Shown here in pieces: positions 1 through 9,085 of a DNA stretch of 64,000 nucleotides. Below the pieces are notes generated by a model. That model did not search any database and was not told where the DNA came from. It worked only from the letters and a program-made list of their open reading frames with translations. Within the stretch, counting starts at the first letter, position 1, and the number at the start of each line of letters is the position of its first letter. Where the stretch lies: contig NZ_JACHFE010000001.1 of NCBI RefSeq assembly GCF_014201735.1, positions 124,001 through 188,000 on the forward strand. The letters are read 5' to 3'. A program made the position numbers and the translations under genes. The stretch is from Marinobacter oulmenensis. GTDB taxonomy: Bacteria > Pseudomonadota > Gammaproteobacteria > Pseudomonadales > Oleiphilaceae.

Positions 1-534
1 GAATCCCTGGCAGTGGACGCCGTGGTGGTTTGCGCTGGCTGCTGGTCACCGGAACTGGTACGGCCATTCGGGATGAACCTGCCGATCTATCCGATCAAGG
101 GTTACAGCATCACCGTCCCGATGAAGGACGCGGCCCGGGGGCCGGCCAGCACCATTCACGATGACAATTTCAAGGTGGTTGCCACCCGGCTGGGGGACCG
201 CCTGCGGGCCACCGGGTTTGTGGAACTGGCGGACTTTAATCGGGATATTCCCGAGGCCCGGATCAACACCATCCGTAAATCGGTGCAGTCCCGGTATCCC
301 GGCTGCGCTGATCTGGATGCGGCGGAGACCTGGACCGGTTTCCGGCCGATGACGCCGGACGGCCCGGCCATCATCGGTCAGGGGCCCCGGGAGAACCTGT
401 ACCTGAATACCGGGCACGGCACCTTCGGTTGGACCCTCTCCGCTGGCTGTGCCTCGGTGATAGCCCAGGTCATCGAAGGGGAGGCGCCGGCGGTACCTCT
501 GGACCCCTTCCGTCCGGGGCGCTTCGGCGAGTAA
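1..534 (+). CDS. dadA: D-amino acid dehydrogenase, C-terminal part (5' end outside window)
   Basis: The open frame runs in from the left edge (first codons read E-S-L-A-V-D-A-V-V-V), so only about 177 C-terminal residues are present. The family is a membrane-associated FAD enzyme that deaminates D-amino acids, feeding electrons to the quinone pool. Seen here are AVVVCAGCWSPEL, the end of the FAD-binding fold, then the substrate-domain stretch PIYPIKGYSIT. WTGFRPMTPDGPAIIG and LNTGHGTFGWTLSAGC follow, the DAO-family C-terminal FAD contact region characteristic of DadA. The stop is followed after only 6 bp by the next gene, suggesting co-transcription. Assignment to DadA rather than another glycine/D-amino-acid oxidase is by overall resemblance of these motifs; the missing N-terminus would hold the GxGxxG dinucleotide motif. 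Confidence 0.8.
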   Translation, partial: ESLAVDAVVVCAGCWSPELVRPFGMNLPIYPIKGYSITVPMKDAARGPASTIHDDNFKVVATRLGDRLRATGFVELADFNRDIPEARINTIRKSVQSRYPGCADLDAAETWTGFRPMTPDGPAIIGQGPRENLYLNTGHGTFGWTLSAGCASVIAQVIEGEAPAVPLDPFRPGRFGE

Positions 535-540
535 CGGGTC

Positions 541-1752
541 TTGGCGCTATCGGAATCGGCACAACGCTGGCGTTCGCTGAATGACTGGCTGAGTCAGCAC
601 CAGTCGTTCTGGCGACCGGCACCCTTTGCCGAGCCGGATCCTGCCTGGCGCCGCGAATGCCCGGCACTGGCTGACTGGCTGGAGGGTCTGTCGGAGTCCG
701 CGGTGGACCGGCTTCAGGAAGACCCGGCCGGGCTCGCGGCTGAGTTGTCTGCCTTTACACCGGGGCTGGCCGCCTGGCCCGATGTGGTCCGTGTACCAGA
801 CTGGTTCGACGCCATACAGGCTGAGCAGGCCACGCTGCCGGAAACCCTGGCAGTGGATATGCCCGGGCGCAAGCGTATTCAGGCCGGTGCTTTTGCGGCA
901 GCCGCGGCGCCGCTGGCCGGCACCCTGCTGGACTGGTGCTGTGGCAAGGGCCATCTGGCGCGCACCCTGGTTCGGCAGGGGAACACTGCAGCGCTCGGCT
1001 TCGAATGGCAGTCTTCGCTGGTTGAGGACGGTAACCGCCTGGCCGACCGGTACCAGGACCCGGTGGACATCCACCGGCAGGACGTTATGGCGGCGGATCT
1101 GACATTGCCGGAAGTGGATCATGCCGTCGCCCTGCACGCCTGTGGTGATCTGCACCGGCAACTGATCACCCGGGCCGTCGCTGAAGCCGTGCCCCGCCTG
1201 ACCTTTTCTCCCTGCTGTTACCACCTGACCCGTCAGAGCCAATATCAGCCGTTTTCAAGCGTTGCTCGCCAGTGTGCCGAGACCCTTAGGGTGGACCGGC
1301 CATTGCTGCGCCTGGCAGTGCGTGAAACGGTAACGGCACCGGTACGTGAGCGAACACAGGGGCAGAGAATCAGTGTCTGGCGCCTGGGGTTTGATGCTCT
1401 GCAACGGCACCTGCGGGGCCGGGACGAGTATCGGCCGGTCCCCTCCCATCCGAGCCGTCTGAACCACGGTGACTTCAAGGATTTCTGCCAGTGGGCGGCG
1501 GGCAAAAGCGGCCTTGAAATGCCCGCCGAGGTCGACTGGCCCCATTGGTACCGGCGGGGGCTGGAGCGTCAGCGGCAGGTCCGGCGTCACGAACTTCTGC
1601 GGCATCTTTTCCGTCGCCCGCTGGAGTTGTGGCTGGTGCTGGATTACGCGGTTTTTCTGGAAGAGCACGGCTACCGGGTGAGGCTGGGGCAGTTCTGTGA
1701 GCGCTCACTGACGCCCCGAAACCTGATGCTGGATGCTCTCAGGGTCCCATAA
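541..1752 (+). CDS. SAM-dependent methyltransferase, GSTCD/METTL25-like
   Basis: A 403-residue protein with a class I SAM-binding motif near residues 130-140 (LDWCCGKGHLARTL) and the acidic/loop motif HACGDLH near 197-203. SPCCYHLT follows near 224, a combination typical of the methyltransferase domain shared with eukaryotic GSTCD and METTL25. The substrate is not evident; relatives are usually annotated as hypothetical methyltransferases. The N-terminal ~110 residues and the basic C-terminal ~120 residues (R-rich around WYRRGLERQRQVRRHELLRHLF) are outside the Rossmann core and could bind RNA, but that is inference. The frame opens with a TTG at 541, six bases after the dadA stop, with no convincing Shine-Dalgarno, so the exact start is uncertain. 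Confidence 0.75.
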   Translation: MALSESAQRWRSLNDWLSQHQSFWRPAPFAEPDPAWRRECPALADWLEGLSESAVDRLQEDPAGLAAELSAFTPGLAAWPDVVRVPDWFDAIQAEQATLPETLAVDMPGRKRIQAGAFAAAAAPLAGTLLDWCCGKGHLARTLVRQGNTAALGFEWQSSLVEDGNRLADRYQDPVDIHRQDVMAADLTLPEVDHAVALHACGDLHRQLITRAVAEAVPRLTFSPCCYHLTRQSQYQPFSSVARQCAETLRVDRPLLRLAVRETVTAPVRERTQGQRISVWRLGFDALQRHLRGRDEYRPVPSHPSRLNHGDFKDFCQWAAGKSGLEMPAEVDWPHWYRRGLERQRQVRRHELLRHLFRRPLELWLVLDYAVFLEEHGYRVRLGQFCERSLTPRNLMLDALRVP

Positions 1753-1774
1753 AAAAGGGCACCCGAAGGTGCCC
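1751..1774 (-). terminator. Rho-independent terminator of the OmpA-like gene
   Basis: Seven-base-pair stem GGGCACC/GGTGCCC (1757-1763 with 1768-1774) next to six A residues at 1751-1756. Read on the minus strand this is a stem with a TTCG tetraloop followed by TTTTTT. It lies 27 bp beyond the stop of the minus-strand OmpA-like gene. Confidence 0.9.
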
Positions 1775-1800
1775 TCTGGACCGTTGAGGTTCTCTCCGAC

Positions 1801-2997
1801 TTAGCGCCGGACCTGGATGCGTGCCTCAACGCGACGGTTGTCTGCCCGGCCGGCTGCGGTGTCATTGCTGGCCACCGGTTCGCTCTCGCCATAGCCTGTG
1901 GCATAGACCCGGTCCTCGCTGACGCCGTGCACACTGATCAACCGGTTGGCGACGGCTTCGGCCCGGCGCTGGGACAGGTCCCGGTTATAGTCAGCTGCGC
2001 CCTGGCTGTCGGTGTGGCCGGCAATTTCCGCGACGGTTTCCGGGTTTTCTTCCATGAAGTCGGCTACCTGGCGGATCTCGCGGTCGTAGCTGTCATCGAT
2101 CACGGCGCTGTCCAGCGGGAACTGGACACTCAGTTCCATGGTCTCGACGGTTTCGGTCTCGCCGACACAGCCGGTGTCATCCACCTCGGCACCCCGCGCG
2201 GTACCGGGGCACTGGTCCAGGCGATTAACGACACCATCCCGGTCACTGTCGAGCTCACAGCCTTTGCGGTCCACTTCGGCCCCGGCCGGCGTGTCCGGGC
2301 ATTCGTCCACCCGGTCGGCAACACCGTCGTTGTCGCTGTCCAGTTCACAGCCCATGGCATCAACCCGCGTTCCCGCCGGTGTGCCCGGGCACTGGTCATT
2401 GGCGTCGACGACGCCGTCACCGTCTGCGTCTGCCGGCACCGGTTCTGACGTTTTCCGATGGAAGGCCACGCTCATGCCCAGCGAAGCCATGGTGTCGAAG
2501 GTGCTGTCGTCAATGCCATGGAATTCCCGCAGGTCCCCTCTCAGCGACAGGGTTTCGGACAGGTTGTAGCGTACACCAACACCGGCGTTAACCCGGGTTT
2601 CATCGTGGCCGGTGCCGGAGGTGGACGGCGTCAGACTGTCCCCGCTTCCGAAGTCCGCATGGCCGGCGCCTACCGCCAGGTACGGGTTCCAGGCCGACTC
2701 CTGGCCGGCAAGATAGTAGAGACCGTCGAGCCGGAACTCGTCGAATTCCGATTCGCCGCCGGTGTATTTGCGGTCGGCATCGGCTCGGGAGTAGCTGGCT
2801 TCAACGGCCCACTGGGGCAGGAAGCGGTACTCGATGCCGAAGCCGTAGGTGTCGGTTTCGCTCAGGTCGCGTTTGTCGTCAAACAGCTGATACCCGGCAA
2901 ACGGGTTCAGGTAAACGGTGTCCTGGTCAGCCGCCATGGCGGGTGTGGCAATGGCGGAAACGAGTGTGGCAGCAATGGCTGGACGTCTGATGTTCAT
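1801..2997 (-). CDS. OprF/OmpA-type outer membrane protein with TSP3 repeats
   Basis: A 398-residue outer membrane protein. Residues 1-22 form a signal peptide ending in ATPAMA. Residues about 24-175 are an OmpA-type eight-strand barrel (YLNPFAGYQLF..., VAFHRK at its end). Residues about 190-270 contain three to four thrombospondin type 3-like calcium-binding repeats (DADGDGVVDANDQCPGTPAG and variants, each with paired Cys). Residues about 285-395 are the OmpA C-terminal peptidoglycan-binding domain (IAGHTDSQGAADYNRDLSQRRA, NRRVE). This matches the OprF architecture: structural link between outer membrane and peptidoglycan plus slow porin. The start has AGGAGGG 6 bp upstream. The gene is monocistronic and ends in a clear terminator. 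Confidence 0.9.
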   Translation of the reverse strand: MNIRRPAIAATLVSAIATPAMAADQDTVYLNPFAGYQLFDDKRDLSETDTYGFGIEYRFLPQWAVEASYSRADADRKYTGGESEFDEFRLDGLYYLAGQESAWNPYLAVGAGHADFGSGDSLTPSTSGTGHDETRVNAGVGVRYNLSETLSLRGDLREFHGIDDSTFDTMASLGMSVAFHRKTSEPVPADADGDGVVDANDQCPGTPAGTRVDAMGCELDSDNDGVADRVDECPDTPAGAEVDRKGCELDSDRDGVVNRLDQCPGTARGAEVDDTGCVGETETVETMELSVQFPLDSAVIDDSYDREIRQVADFMEENPETVAEIAGHTDSQGAADYNRDLSQRRAEAVANRLISVHGVSEDRVYATGYGESEPVASNDTAAGRADNRRVEARIQVRR

Positions 2998-3117
2998 ACA
3001 GACCCTCCTGTCTGGATGTCCTGGGTGCTTCCTGCGGGAGAATGCCCGCCGTAAAACGTGATTATGCCGTCTGTCGCCCGGCCCCGTTCAAGTTACGATC
3101 TGTTGAAGATAGCGGGT

Positions 3118-5409
3118 TCAACGGTGATTGGAGCCTTCGGGCAAAGAAAAATACAGGTGAGCACTTTTTTTGCTGAAGTTGAGGGTGTCGCCCTTGTCGA
3201 ACCGGACTTCGAACGATGTCTGATCTTCCCCCACCACCTGGCCGGCACCAAAGATCGCATGCTGGACCCGTTCGTTCAGCCAGACCGGGTCTCCGGCTGA
3301 CGGGGCGGTGGCTGTCTTTGTGCCATCGAGGGTGACCCCTTCGCGCTCGGCGTAGCGCAGGCTGACGGATGTCAGGTTCTGGTTCAGAGTCAGTGGGGCC
3401 TCGCTGTCGACCGGTCTTGTGGCCAGGGCGTCGCCCAGGCTCTGGCAGAGATCGAAGCAAAGTTCCGGTACAAACCGGCTGGGGCCGTCCTCACCATCCA
3501 GGTGGGAGTGACGGCTTTCCGGTCGGGTAATCAGGTGCAGGGTGTCCCGTACCCGGGTCATGCCCACGTAAAGCAGTCGGCGTTCGCTCTCGAGGATGGT
3601 CTGGGTGTTCTCGGACGGCCGGGGGCTGTAGGGCAGATATTTTTCCTGCAGGCCGGGGATGATCACCACCGGCCATTCCAGCCCCTTGGTCCGGTGGATG
3701 GTGGAGAGCAGGATGCCGTGATCCCGGTGTTCTCCGGCCTGTTGCTTCAGGGTTCGCAGGTGAGCGAGTGCGCCCGGGGCGTCCACATTGAGACTTTTCA
3801 GATAATCCCGGAATCCCTGGACGGTATCGATGCGTTCCTCCGCGCTGTCGTGGGTGAGCGCCAGGCTGCGCAGGCCTTCGTAGAGATCGGTATGCTCGGC
3901 GTAGACGCTGATCAGGCCGGCGACTGGCCCCCGGTAGCCGCGCAGTTGCCCCAGCACGTCGGCGAGTTTGCGCAGTTTGCGGGCGGCCATGGGGGCCAGC
4001 GCGTCAAAATCCATGGCCAGCAGGCGCTCGTGCCATTGGCGGTCAAAACCTGCCAGGAACTGCGCCAGGTTCTCCAGTTCCGGTTCCTTGAGGCCGACAT
4101 GGGGGAATCGCAGGAGCAGGCGGGCGATCTCCAGACGGTCCATGTCCGGCAGGTGTTCCAGCTCCCCGGTAACGATCACCAGCAGGGCGGTGATGGCCTG
4201 GACCTCGCGGCTGAACAGCGCCCCCTTGCCGGCGTCGATGCGATAGGGGATGCCGCGGGCCAGCAGTTTCAGTTCGATGGGGACGCTCTGGCTCCACACC
4301 CGGAACAGGATGGCGCTCTGGCTGTTCGTTTCCGCGTCCTGCTCCTGCACCAGTCGCAGCACCTGGTCGCCGTCGCTGTCTGCCCGGTGCAGGTGAATGC
4401 CGGTTGCAGGCGTTGTCGGGTGGGAGTGGCAGAGCACGTCCTTGCGGCCGGTGTTGTGATGGATCAGGTGGTTGGCCAGCAGGGCCACCCGGTGGCCGTA
4501 GCGAAAGGTGTAGCTGAGGGTCTGCTCAAGCGGGCTTTCAAATTCGTCGCTGAAGCGGCGCAGGATAAACTCGGGTTTGGCGCCGCGGAATTCGTAGATG
4601 GTCTGGTCCGGGTCGCCCACTACGGTGACACGGGCGCGGTCGCCGGCCACATAACGCAGCAGCAGGTGCTGGATTTCGTTGGTGTCCTGGTATTCGTCCA
4701 CCAGGATCAGGTCCATTTTGTTGCCGACCAGTTGTTGCAGGGGCGGGTTCTGGTGGATGGCCATGACCGGCTCATAGAGCATGTCGGCGTAGCTGATCCG
4801 GCTCTGGCTTTTACGCCACTGCTCGAAGCTGTGGAACAGGTCCACCAGATAGCTGTACTTCTCGGAGTAGTCCAGTTGTTCGAACACCATCTGGGCCGGT
4901 GACAGTCCGGTTTTCACCAGGTCGATGAAGCCGGTGGCCGTTTCCACAAACTCTTTCTTGTTACGCCGGATTTCGTCGGCCAGGTCTTCCGGGGCCAGTC
5001 GGCGGGTGAGCAGCCAGGCCTGGTAGCTGATTTCCTGCTCGGTGAGGATCTTTTCGGAGAAGCCGGGCAGGTAGCCTTCCCGAACGAAGCGCTTGTACAG
5101 GCGCAGGCCCATGGCGTGGTAGGTGCGGATTTCCGGCAGGGCCAGGCCGGACTGGTCGCACACAGAGGCCAGTTTGCGCTCGAAATCCACTTTGGCACTG
5201 CGGTTGAACATCAGGACCAGCATCCGGTCCGGGTCGTGCCCCTGTGTCAGCAGGTAGCGGATGCGCCAGGCCAGGGTGGAGGTTTTGCCACTGCCGGCGA
5301 CGGCGGTAATCACCGAATGCTCGTAACCGGCGGTGATGATGGCCCGCTGTTCGTCGGTGAGGTGGTCCGGGAGGAAATCGGTGTCTGGCATTTGGGGTTG
5401 GCTTGGCAT
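3118..5409 (-). CDS. UvrD/Rep/PcrA-family ATP-dependent DNA helicase
   Basis: A superfamily 1A helicase of about 763 residues, distinct from the true uvrD at 15402. Walker A AVAGSGKTS lies near residues 36-44, motif II LVDEYQDTN near 250, motif III GDPDQTIYEFRGA near 280, and motif V/VI LSTIHRTKGLEWPVV and RRLLYVGMTRV in the C-terminal half. The last ~60 residues (GDPVWLNERVQHAIFGAGQVV) resemble the Tudor-like tail of UvrD/PcrA that contacts RNA polymerase. The open frame extends upstream to 5508. I prefer the internal ATG at 5409 because the extra 33 residues are non-conserved-looking and the homology begins at HLTDEQRAII. The start is not certain, since neither position has a good Shine-Dalgarno. 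Palindrome element 5501-5614 lies just upstream. Confidence 0.88.
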   Translation of the reverse strand: MPSQPQMPDTDFLPDHLTDEQRAIITAGYEHSVITAVAGSGKTSTLAWRIRYLLTQGHDPDRMLVLMFNRSAKVDFERKLASVCDQSGLALPEIRTYHAMGLRLYKRFVREGYLPGFSEKILTEQEISYQAWLLTRRLAPEDLADEIRRNKKEFVETATGFIDLVKTGLSPAQMVFEQLDYSEKYSYLVDLFHSFEQWRKSQSRISYADMLYEPVMAIHQNPPLQQLVGNKMDLILVDEYQDTNEIQHLLLRYVAGDRARVTVVGDPDQTIYEFRGAKPEFILRRFSDEFESPLEQTLSYTFRYGHRVALLANHLIHHNTGRKDVLCHSHPTTPATGIHLHRADSDGDQVLRLVQEQDAETNSQSAILFRVWSQSVPIELKLLARGIPYRIDAGKGALFSREVQAITALLVIVTGELEHLPDMDRLEIARLLLRFPHVGLKEPELENLAQFLAGFDRQWHERLLAMDFDALAPMAARKLRKLADVLGQLRGYRGPVAGLISVYAEHTDLYEGLRSLALTHDSAEERIDTVQGFRDYLKSLNVDAPGALAHLRTLKQQAGEHRDHGILLSTIHRTKGLEWPVVIIPGLQEKYLPYSPRPSENTQTILESERRLLYVGMTRVRDTLHLITRPESRHSHLDGEDGPSRFVPELCFDLCQSLGDALATRPVDSEAPLTLNQNLTSVSLRYAEREGVTLDGTKTATAPSAGDPVWLNERVQHAIFGAGQVVGEDQTSFEVRFDKGDTLNFSKKSAHLYFSLPEGSNHR

Positions 5410-5500
5410 GGCGGTATTGTACTTGGCTGCTGGCAGTGGGAGTAGCCGTGCCCCATAATTGCTGGAATTTTCAGTCTTTGGACTGTTCCCTAAACGCACG

Positions 5501-5614
5501 TATTGCACCGGGACAGGCCTTCAAAAAAACGCTCCTGGCGGCACGTCCCTGTGGCGCTTCGGCTCCGCCATCCCTGGCTCCGCAGATTTTTTGAAGGCCT
5601 GTCCCGGCGCAATA
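5501..5614 (+). repeat. Palindromic structured element, copy A
   Basis: A 114-bp element with 28-bp terminal arms (5501-5528 and 5587-5614) that are inverted copies with a single mismatch. Inside is a core beginning CGCTCCTGGCGGCAC. It carries two small hairpins with TCCC-type loops: CAC/GTG around GTCCCT, and GCCA/TGGC around TCCC. The core is shared with copies at 17616-17727 and 17840-17950, while the outer arm sequence is unique. It sits in the divergent promoter interval between the helicase gene and tmcA, ending 25 bp before the tmcA start, so it is not simply an end-of-gene terminator. Orientation is given by the CGCTCC-first core. Confidence 0.9.
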
Positions 5615-5639
5615 CTTTTTCGGAGTTGCCTTCTCATTT

Positions 5640-7766
5640 ATGCCGTTCCAAACAGAACCAGAGTGGCGGGGATTCACTCAAAGACTTGCCCAACTCGGAC
5701 AGCGCCGCCTGGTTCTGGTGGAGGGCGATCCGCAGTGGTGCCGGGCGTGGGTCTCTCACCGTCTCGAAGAGCTGAAGGTGGAGGCCGGGCTATGGGTGGG
5801 GCAAAACGACACCGCCAGTCAGTCCGTTCTGCCGACAGTGAAGGCCGGTCAGTATAGGCGCTGGCTCGGCAGGGAGCTGGACGTGGTGGTCTGGGACGGC
5901 TTTCAGGGCAACCCGCCGGATGCCTTTGCCGCCCTGAGCGGCACCCTTAAAGCCGGTGGGCTGCTGTTCTGGTTGATGCCACCACTGTCTCAGTGGTCTC
6001 GGTTCGAGGATCCCGACTATGCCCGCACCGGGCTGGATCAGGCGACGGAACATACGTTTCTGGCACGCCAGGCAGGATTGCTGGAATCCTCACCGGAGGT
6101 GATTCGGATACGGCCAGGGCAGGAGGGTGTGCCGCCATTGCCGGCTGCCGGGCCGGCGGCGTTCCGGGTCGGTGCGACCGGGGAACAGCAGGGGCTCGTC
6201 GAGGCTCTGGTGCGGTTTGGCCAGGGGCGTCGGCGCCGGCCGCTGGTGATCAACGCCGATCGGGGCCGGGGGAAATCTGCCGCTCTGGGGCTTGCGGCCG
6301 CGGAGTTGTTGCTGGCCGGCCGGGAGCAGGTGGTGGTGACGGCTCCCGCATTCGAGAACGTGCGCACCCTGTTCCGGCATGCCGGGAAGCGGTTGGGGCA
6401 AGAGTTGGTCGAGCATCGGGACGGTCTGCTGGTGACGGCCGCCGGTCATCGGCTGAGTTTCTGGCCGGTCGATCAACTGCTGGAAGAAGCGCCTTCCGCA
6501 GAGGTGGTCATGGTGGATGAGGCGGCGGCGATTCCGGCCCAGCGGTTGCGCGCCATTCTGCTGGGCTGGCCTCGGGTGGCATTTGCCTCCACCGTCCACG
6601 GCTACGAAGGCAGTGGTCGGGGCTTTGCGATCCGTTTCCGCGATGTCCTGGACCGGGAAACCCCGCACTGGCAGGCGTGTAGTCTTCAGGCGCCGATACG
6701 CTGGGCTGACGACGATCCCCTGGAGGCGCTGGTATTCCGGCTTTACCTGCTGGCCGCCGAACCGTCAGCGCCGACCACGGAGGCTGAGGGGCTGACAATT
6801 GAGCCCTGGTCCCCGGCTCTGGCCGACGAAGCGGAACTGGCCGAGGCCTTCGGGCTGCTGGTTAATGCTCACTATCGCACCACACCGGCGGATCTGCGCC
6901 AATGGCTGGATGACCCGCAGGCCATGAGCTGGCGGGCGGTCAGTGGTGGTCAGACGGTCGGTGTGCTCTGGGCAACCCGGGAAGGTGGCCTGCCTGTGGA
7001 CCTTGCCGAACAGGTGGCTCAGGGCCGGCGGCGCCTGCGCGGGCATCTGCTGGCCCAGTCCCTGGCCAGTCATGGTGGTTTTCCGGAAGCGGCGAGTCTG
7101 TCCGGCTTGAGGATCGTGCGGATTGCGGTCACCGAACAGGCCCGGGATCGGGGCATCGGGCAGTCCCTGGTGGCGGCGGCCCGTCGGGCCTGCGCCGAGC
7201 AGTCTCTGGATTATCTGGGCACCAGTTACGGTGGTGACGTCGGTTTGCTGACCTTCTGGCAGCACTGTCAGCTGCACCTGGTACGGATCGGGTTCCAGCA
7301 GGAGCCGACCACCGGGGAATACCCGGTACAGATGCTCTCGGGGATATCGGAGGCGGGGCAGTCACTGGCTCACCGGCTGGCCCGGCGTTTTGCCCGGCAC
7401 TGGCAGGTGCTGTTGCCCCGTCACTGGTCCCGGATGTCGCCGGCGCTGGTTGCGGCACTGGCGGCGGATCTGCCCTCGACCAGCGTTCTGGACGAAGACG
7501 ATGTCCGGGAGCTGGAGGCCTTCGGCCATGACTTTCGTGGCTTCGAACTGGCTCTGCCGGTACTCCGGCAGCTGTCAGCCGTTGACGGCTTTATGGTCTG
7601 GCTGGCGCGCCAGGTGGATCGGGATCTGTGGTGCCGGGCGGTGTTGCAGGGCTGGAGCTGGCATCCGCTTCGGCACCAGAAGCTGTGTTCCGGGCAGAAA
7701 GACGGGGAAAACCGTCTGCGGGCCCTGGTCCGGGGCTACCTTGCCGGTGGCGTTTCTGCCGACTGA
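5640..7766 (+). CDS. tmcA: tRNA(Met) cytidine acetyltransferase TmcA
   Basis: A 708-residue enzyme that acetylates the wobble cytidine (ac4C34) of elongator tRNA-Met using acetyl-CoA and ATP. The domains appear in family order. An N-terminal DUF1726-type region is followed by an RNA-helicase-like module with Walker A RGRGKSAALG near residue 207-216 and Walker B MVDEAAAIPA near 290. A GNAT acetyltransferase domain follows at about 420-560 (RIAVTEQARDRGIGQSLV is the acetyl-CoA pyrophosphate-binding loop), then a C-terminal tail. Length fits the E. coli enzyme (about 670). The ATG at 5640 has CGGAG upstream at a long spacing. It is convergent with the hydrolase gene at 7770, only 3 bp between stops. 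Confidence 0.95.
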   Translation: MPFQTEPEWRGFTQRLAQLGQRRLVLVEGDPQWCRAWVSHRLEELKVEAGLWVGQNDTASQSVLPTVKAGQYRRWLGRELDVVVWDGFQGNPPDAFAALSGTLKAGGLLFWLMPPLSQWSRFEDPDYARTGLDQATEHTFLARQAGLLESSPEVIRIRPGQEGVPPLPAAGPAAFRVGATGEQQGLVEALVRFGQGRRRRPLVINADRGRGKSAALGLAAAELLLAGREQVVVTAPAFENVRTLFRHAGKRLGQELVEHRDGLLVTAAGHRLSFWPVDQLLEEAPSAEVVMVDEAAAIPAQRLRAILLGWPRVAFASTVHGYEGSGRGFAIRFRDVLDRETPHWQACSLQAPIRWADDDPLEALVFRLYLLAAEPSAPTTEAEGLTIEPWSPALADEAELAEAFGLLVNAHYRTTPADLRQWLDDPQAMSWRAVSGGQTVGVLWATREGGLPVDLAEQVAQGRRRLRGHLLAQSLASHGGFPEAASLSGLRIVRIAVTEQARDRGIGQSLVAAARRACAEQSLDYLGTSYGGDVGLLTFWQHCQLHLVRIGFQQEPTTGEYPVQMLSGISEAGQSLAHRLARRFARHWQVLLPRHWSRMSPALVAALAADLPSTSVLDEDDVRELEAFGHDFRGFELALPVLRQLSAVDGFMVWLARQVDRDLWCRAVLQGWSWHPLRHQKLCSGQKDGENRLRALVRGYLAGGVSAD

Positions 7767-7769
7767 CCC

Positions 7770-8873
7770 TCAGTCCAGTGCCATGGGGTCGTTGCTGTCA
7801 TCCCAGACCGGCTCGAAATGCTGCTCCACAACGGACTCGGGCACATCGGCCACGGCGTTGTAGCTCCAGACTGGCGCTTTGTCCTTGTCCACCATCAACG
7901 CCCGGATGCCTTCGGCCAGGTCAGGTCGGCGGGTGCATTCCATGGCCATGGCCAGCTCCATACGGAAAATGTCTTTCAACGACAGTTGCTGGGCGTGGCG
8001 CAACTGGTGCCAGACCAGGCAGGCCGTGACCGGGCAGCCATTGGCCAGGTTGCCGATGGCCGACTGCCACCAGGGATCGTCGTTGCCGGAATTCACGAGT
8101 TTTTCGACCACCGCTGGTAGGCTTTCACCGGCGGTGAGCTTGGCTATTGTCTGCTCGTGCTGCTCCAGATGACCAGCCGGAAGGGTGCGGTAGTCCCGGG
8201 CCTGCTGCTGGCTCAGTAGCCGGAACAGGCGGTTGTCGTCGGCGGCAATGTTGCCGGTCCAGTATTCTTCCTGCAGCCGCTCCAGCAGTGCCTGGAAGTG
8301 TTCCGGATCGAGGATCAGGTCGACCAGTCCGGAGCGGATGGCATCGGTGGCGTTGAGCCGGGCACCGGTCAGGCCCAGGAAGAGTCCCAGACGGCCTGGC
8401 AGGCGGTTGAGGAACCAGCTGGCGCCGACGTCCGGGAACAGGCCAATACTGATTTCCGGCATGGCCATGGTGATGTCCGGTGTCGACAGCCGGTAGCGGC
8501 AGGCCGACAGCAGCCCCATGCCGCCGCCCATGACAATGCCATGGGCCAGGCCAATCACCGGTTTGGGGTAGCGGTGCAGGGTGTAATCCAGGCGGTACTC
8601 ACTGGTGAAAAACCGGCCCGGAGCCTCTGCGTCTTCCCCGCCCTTCAACGCGTCGTAGAGTGCCCGGATATTGCCGCCGGCACAGAAACCCCGGTCGCCA
8701 TTGCCCCGCAGGACCACCAGGCAGATCCGGCTGTCAGCGGCCCAGGCATCCAGCGCCTGTTGCATGTCATCAACCATGGATTCGGTCAATGCATTCAGTG
8801 TTTCCGGGGTGTTCAGCGTCAGCAGGCCGATATGGCCTTCCCGGCAGGGCAGTTCCTGGACCTCTACGGGCAT
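7770..8873 (-). CDS. Enoyl-CoA hydratase/isomerase family protein, probable 3-hydroxyisobutyryl-CoA hydrolase
   Basis: A crotonase-fold protein of 367 residues. GFCAGGNIRALYDA (oxyanion hole and CoA contact) and GIVMGGGMGLLSACRYR are near residues 65-125, and PEISIGLFPDVGASWFLNRLPG near 145. The longer length (about 370 instead of 260) and the FPDVGASW motif are typical of 3-hydroxyisobutyryl-CoA hydrolases (valine catabolism) and their relatives, rather than plain enoyl-CoA hydratases. The start at 8873 is chosen because GGAG lies 8 bp upstream; in-frame ATG 8891 and TTG 8894 lack this. No other valine-degradation gene is adjacent, so the pathway assignment is by family only. Confidence 0.85.
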   Translation of the reverse strand: MPVEVQELPCREGHIGLLTLNTPETLNALTESMVDDMQQALDAWAADSRICLVVLRGNGDRGFCAGGNIRALYDALKGGEDAEAPGRFFTSEYRLDYTLHRYPKPVIGLAHGIVMGGGMGLLSACRYRLSTPDITMAMPEISIGLFPDVGASWFLNRLPGRLGLFLGLTGARLNATDAIRSGLVDLILDPEHFQALLERLQEEYWTGNIAADDNRLFRLLSQQQARDYRTLPAGHLEQHEQTIAKLTAGESLPAVVEKLVNSGNDDPWWQSAIGNLANGCPVTACLVWHQLRHAQQLSLKDIFRMELAMAMECTRRPDLAEGIRALMVDKDKAPVWSYNAVADVPESVVEQHFEPVWDDSNDPMALD

Positions 8874-8990
8874 GAAGGTGTCTCCGGTCATCAAATTTGA
8901 GCCTGGTGGGTGTTCAGATCGTACTTTGTTTCAGTCCTCGCGGTTGTAAAAGAGGACGAAGGTCGCAGCAGAGTTCCTTGATCTATCACA

Positions 8991-9019
8991 TTTGTGCTGG
9001 GTATCGACTGTGCTATAAG
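8991..9019 (+). promoter_or_regulatory. Possible sigma-70 promoter of the cytochrome c gene
   Basis: TTTGTG at 8991-8996 and TATAAG at 9014-9019 are separated by 17 bp and lie about 70 bp before the cytochrome start. A TTGAT half-site at 8978-8982 hints at an Anr/FNR box but its partner half is poor. Confidence 0.4.
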
Positions 9020-9085
9020 TGACAATCCAGATACTTTCGGCCGCAAGCCGGTTGTAAACGTTAAAACGATGAGAGGGTAAAAACA

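Noticed and set aside
3502..4902. 466-codon plus-strand frame inside the UvrD-like helicase gene
   Set aside because: Antisense shadow: no domain, and the helicase motifs on the minus strand are intact.
8978..8990. Anr/FNR site upstream of the cytochrome c gene
   Set aside because: Only the TTGAT half is good; the second half reads CACAT-like instead of ATCAA.
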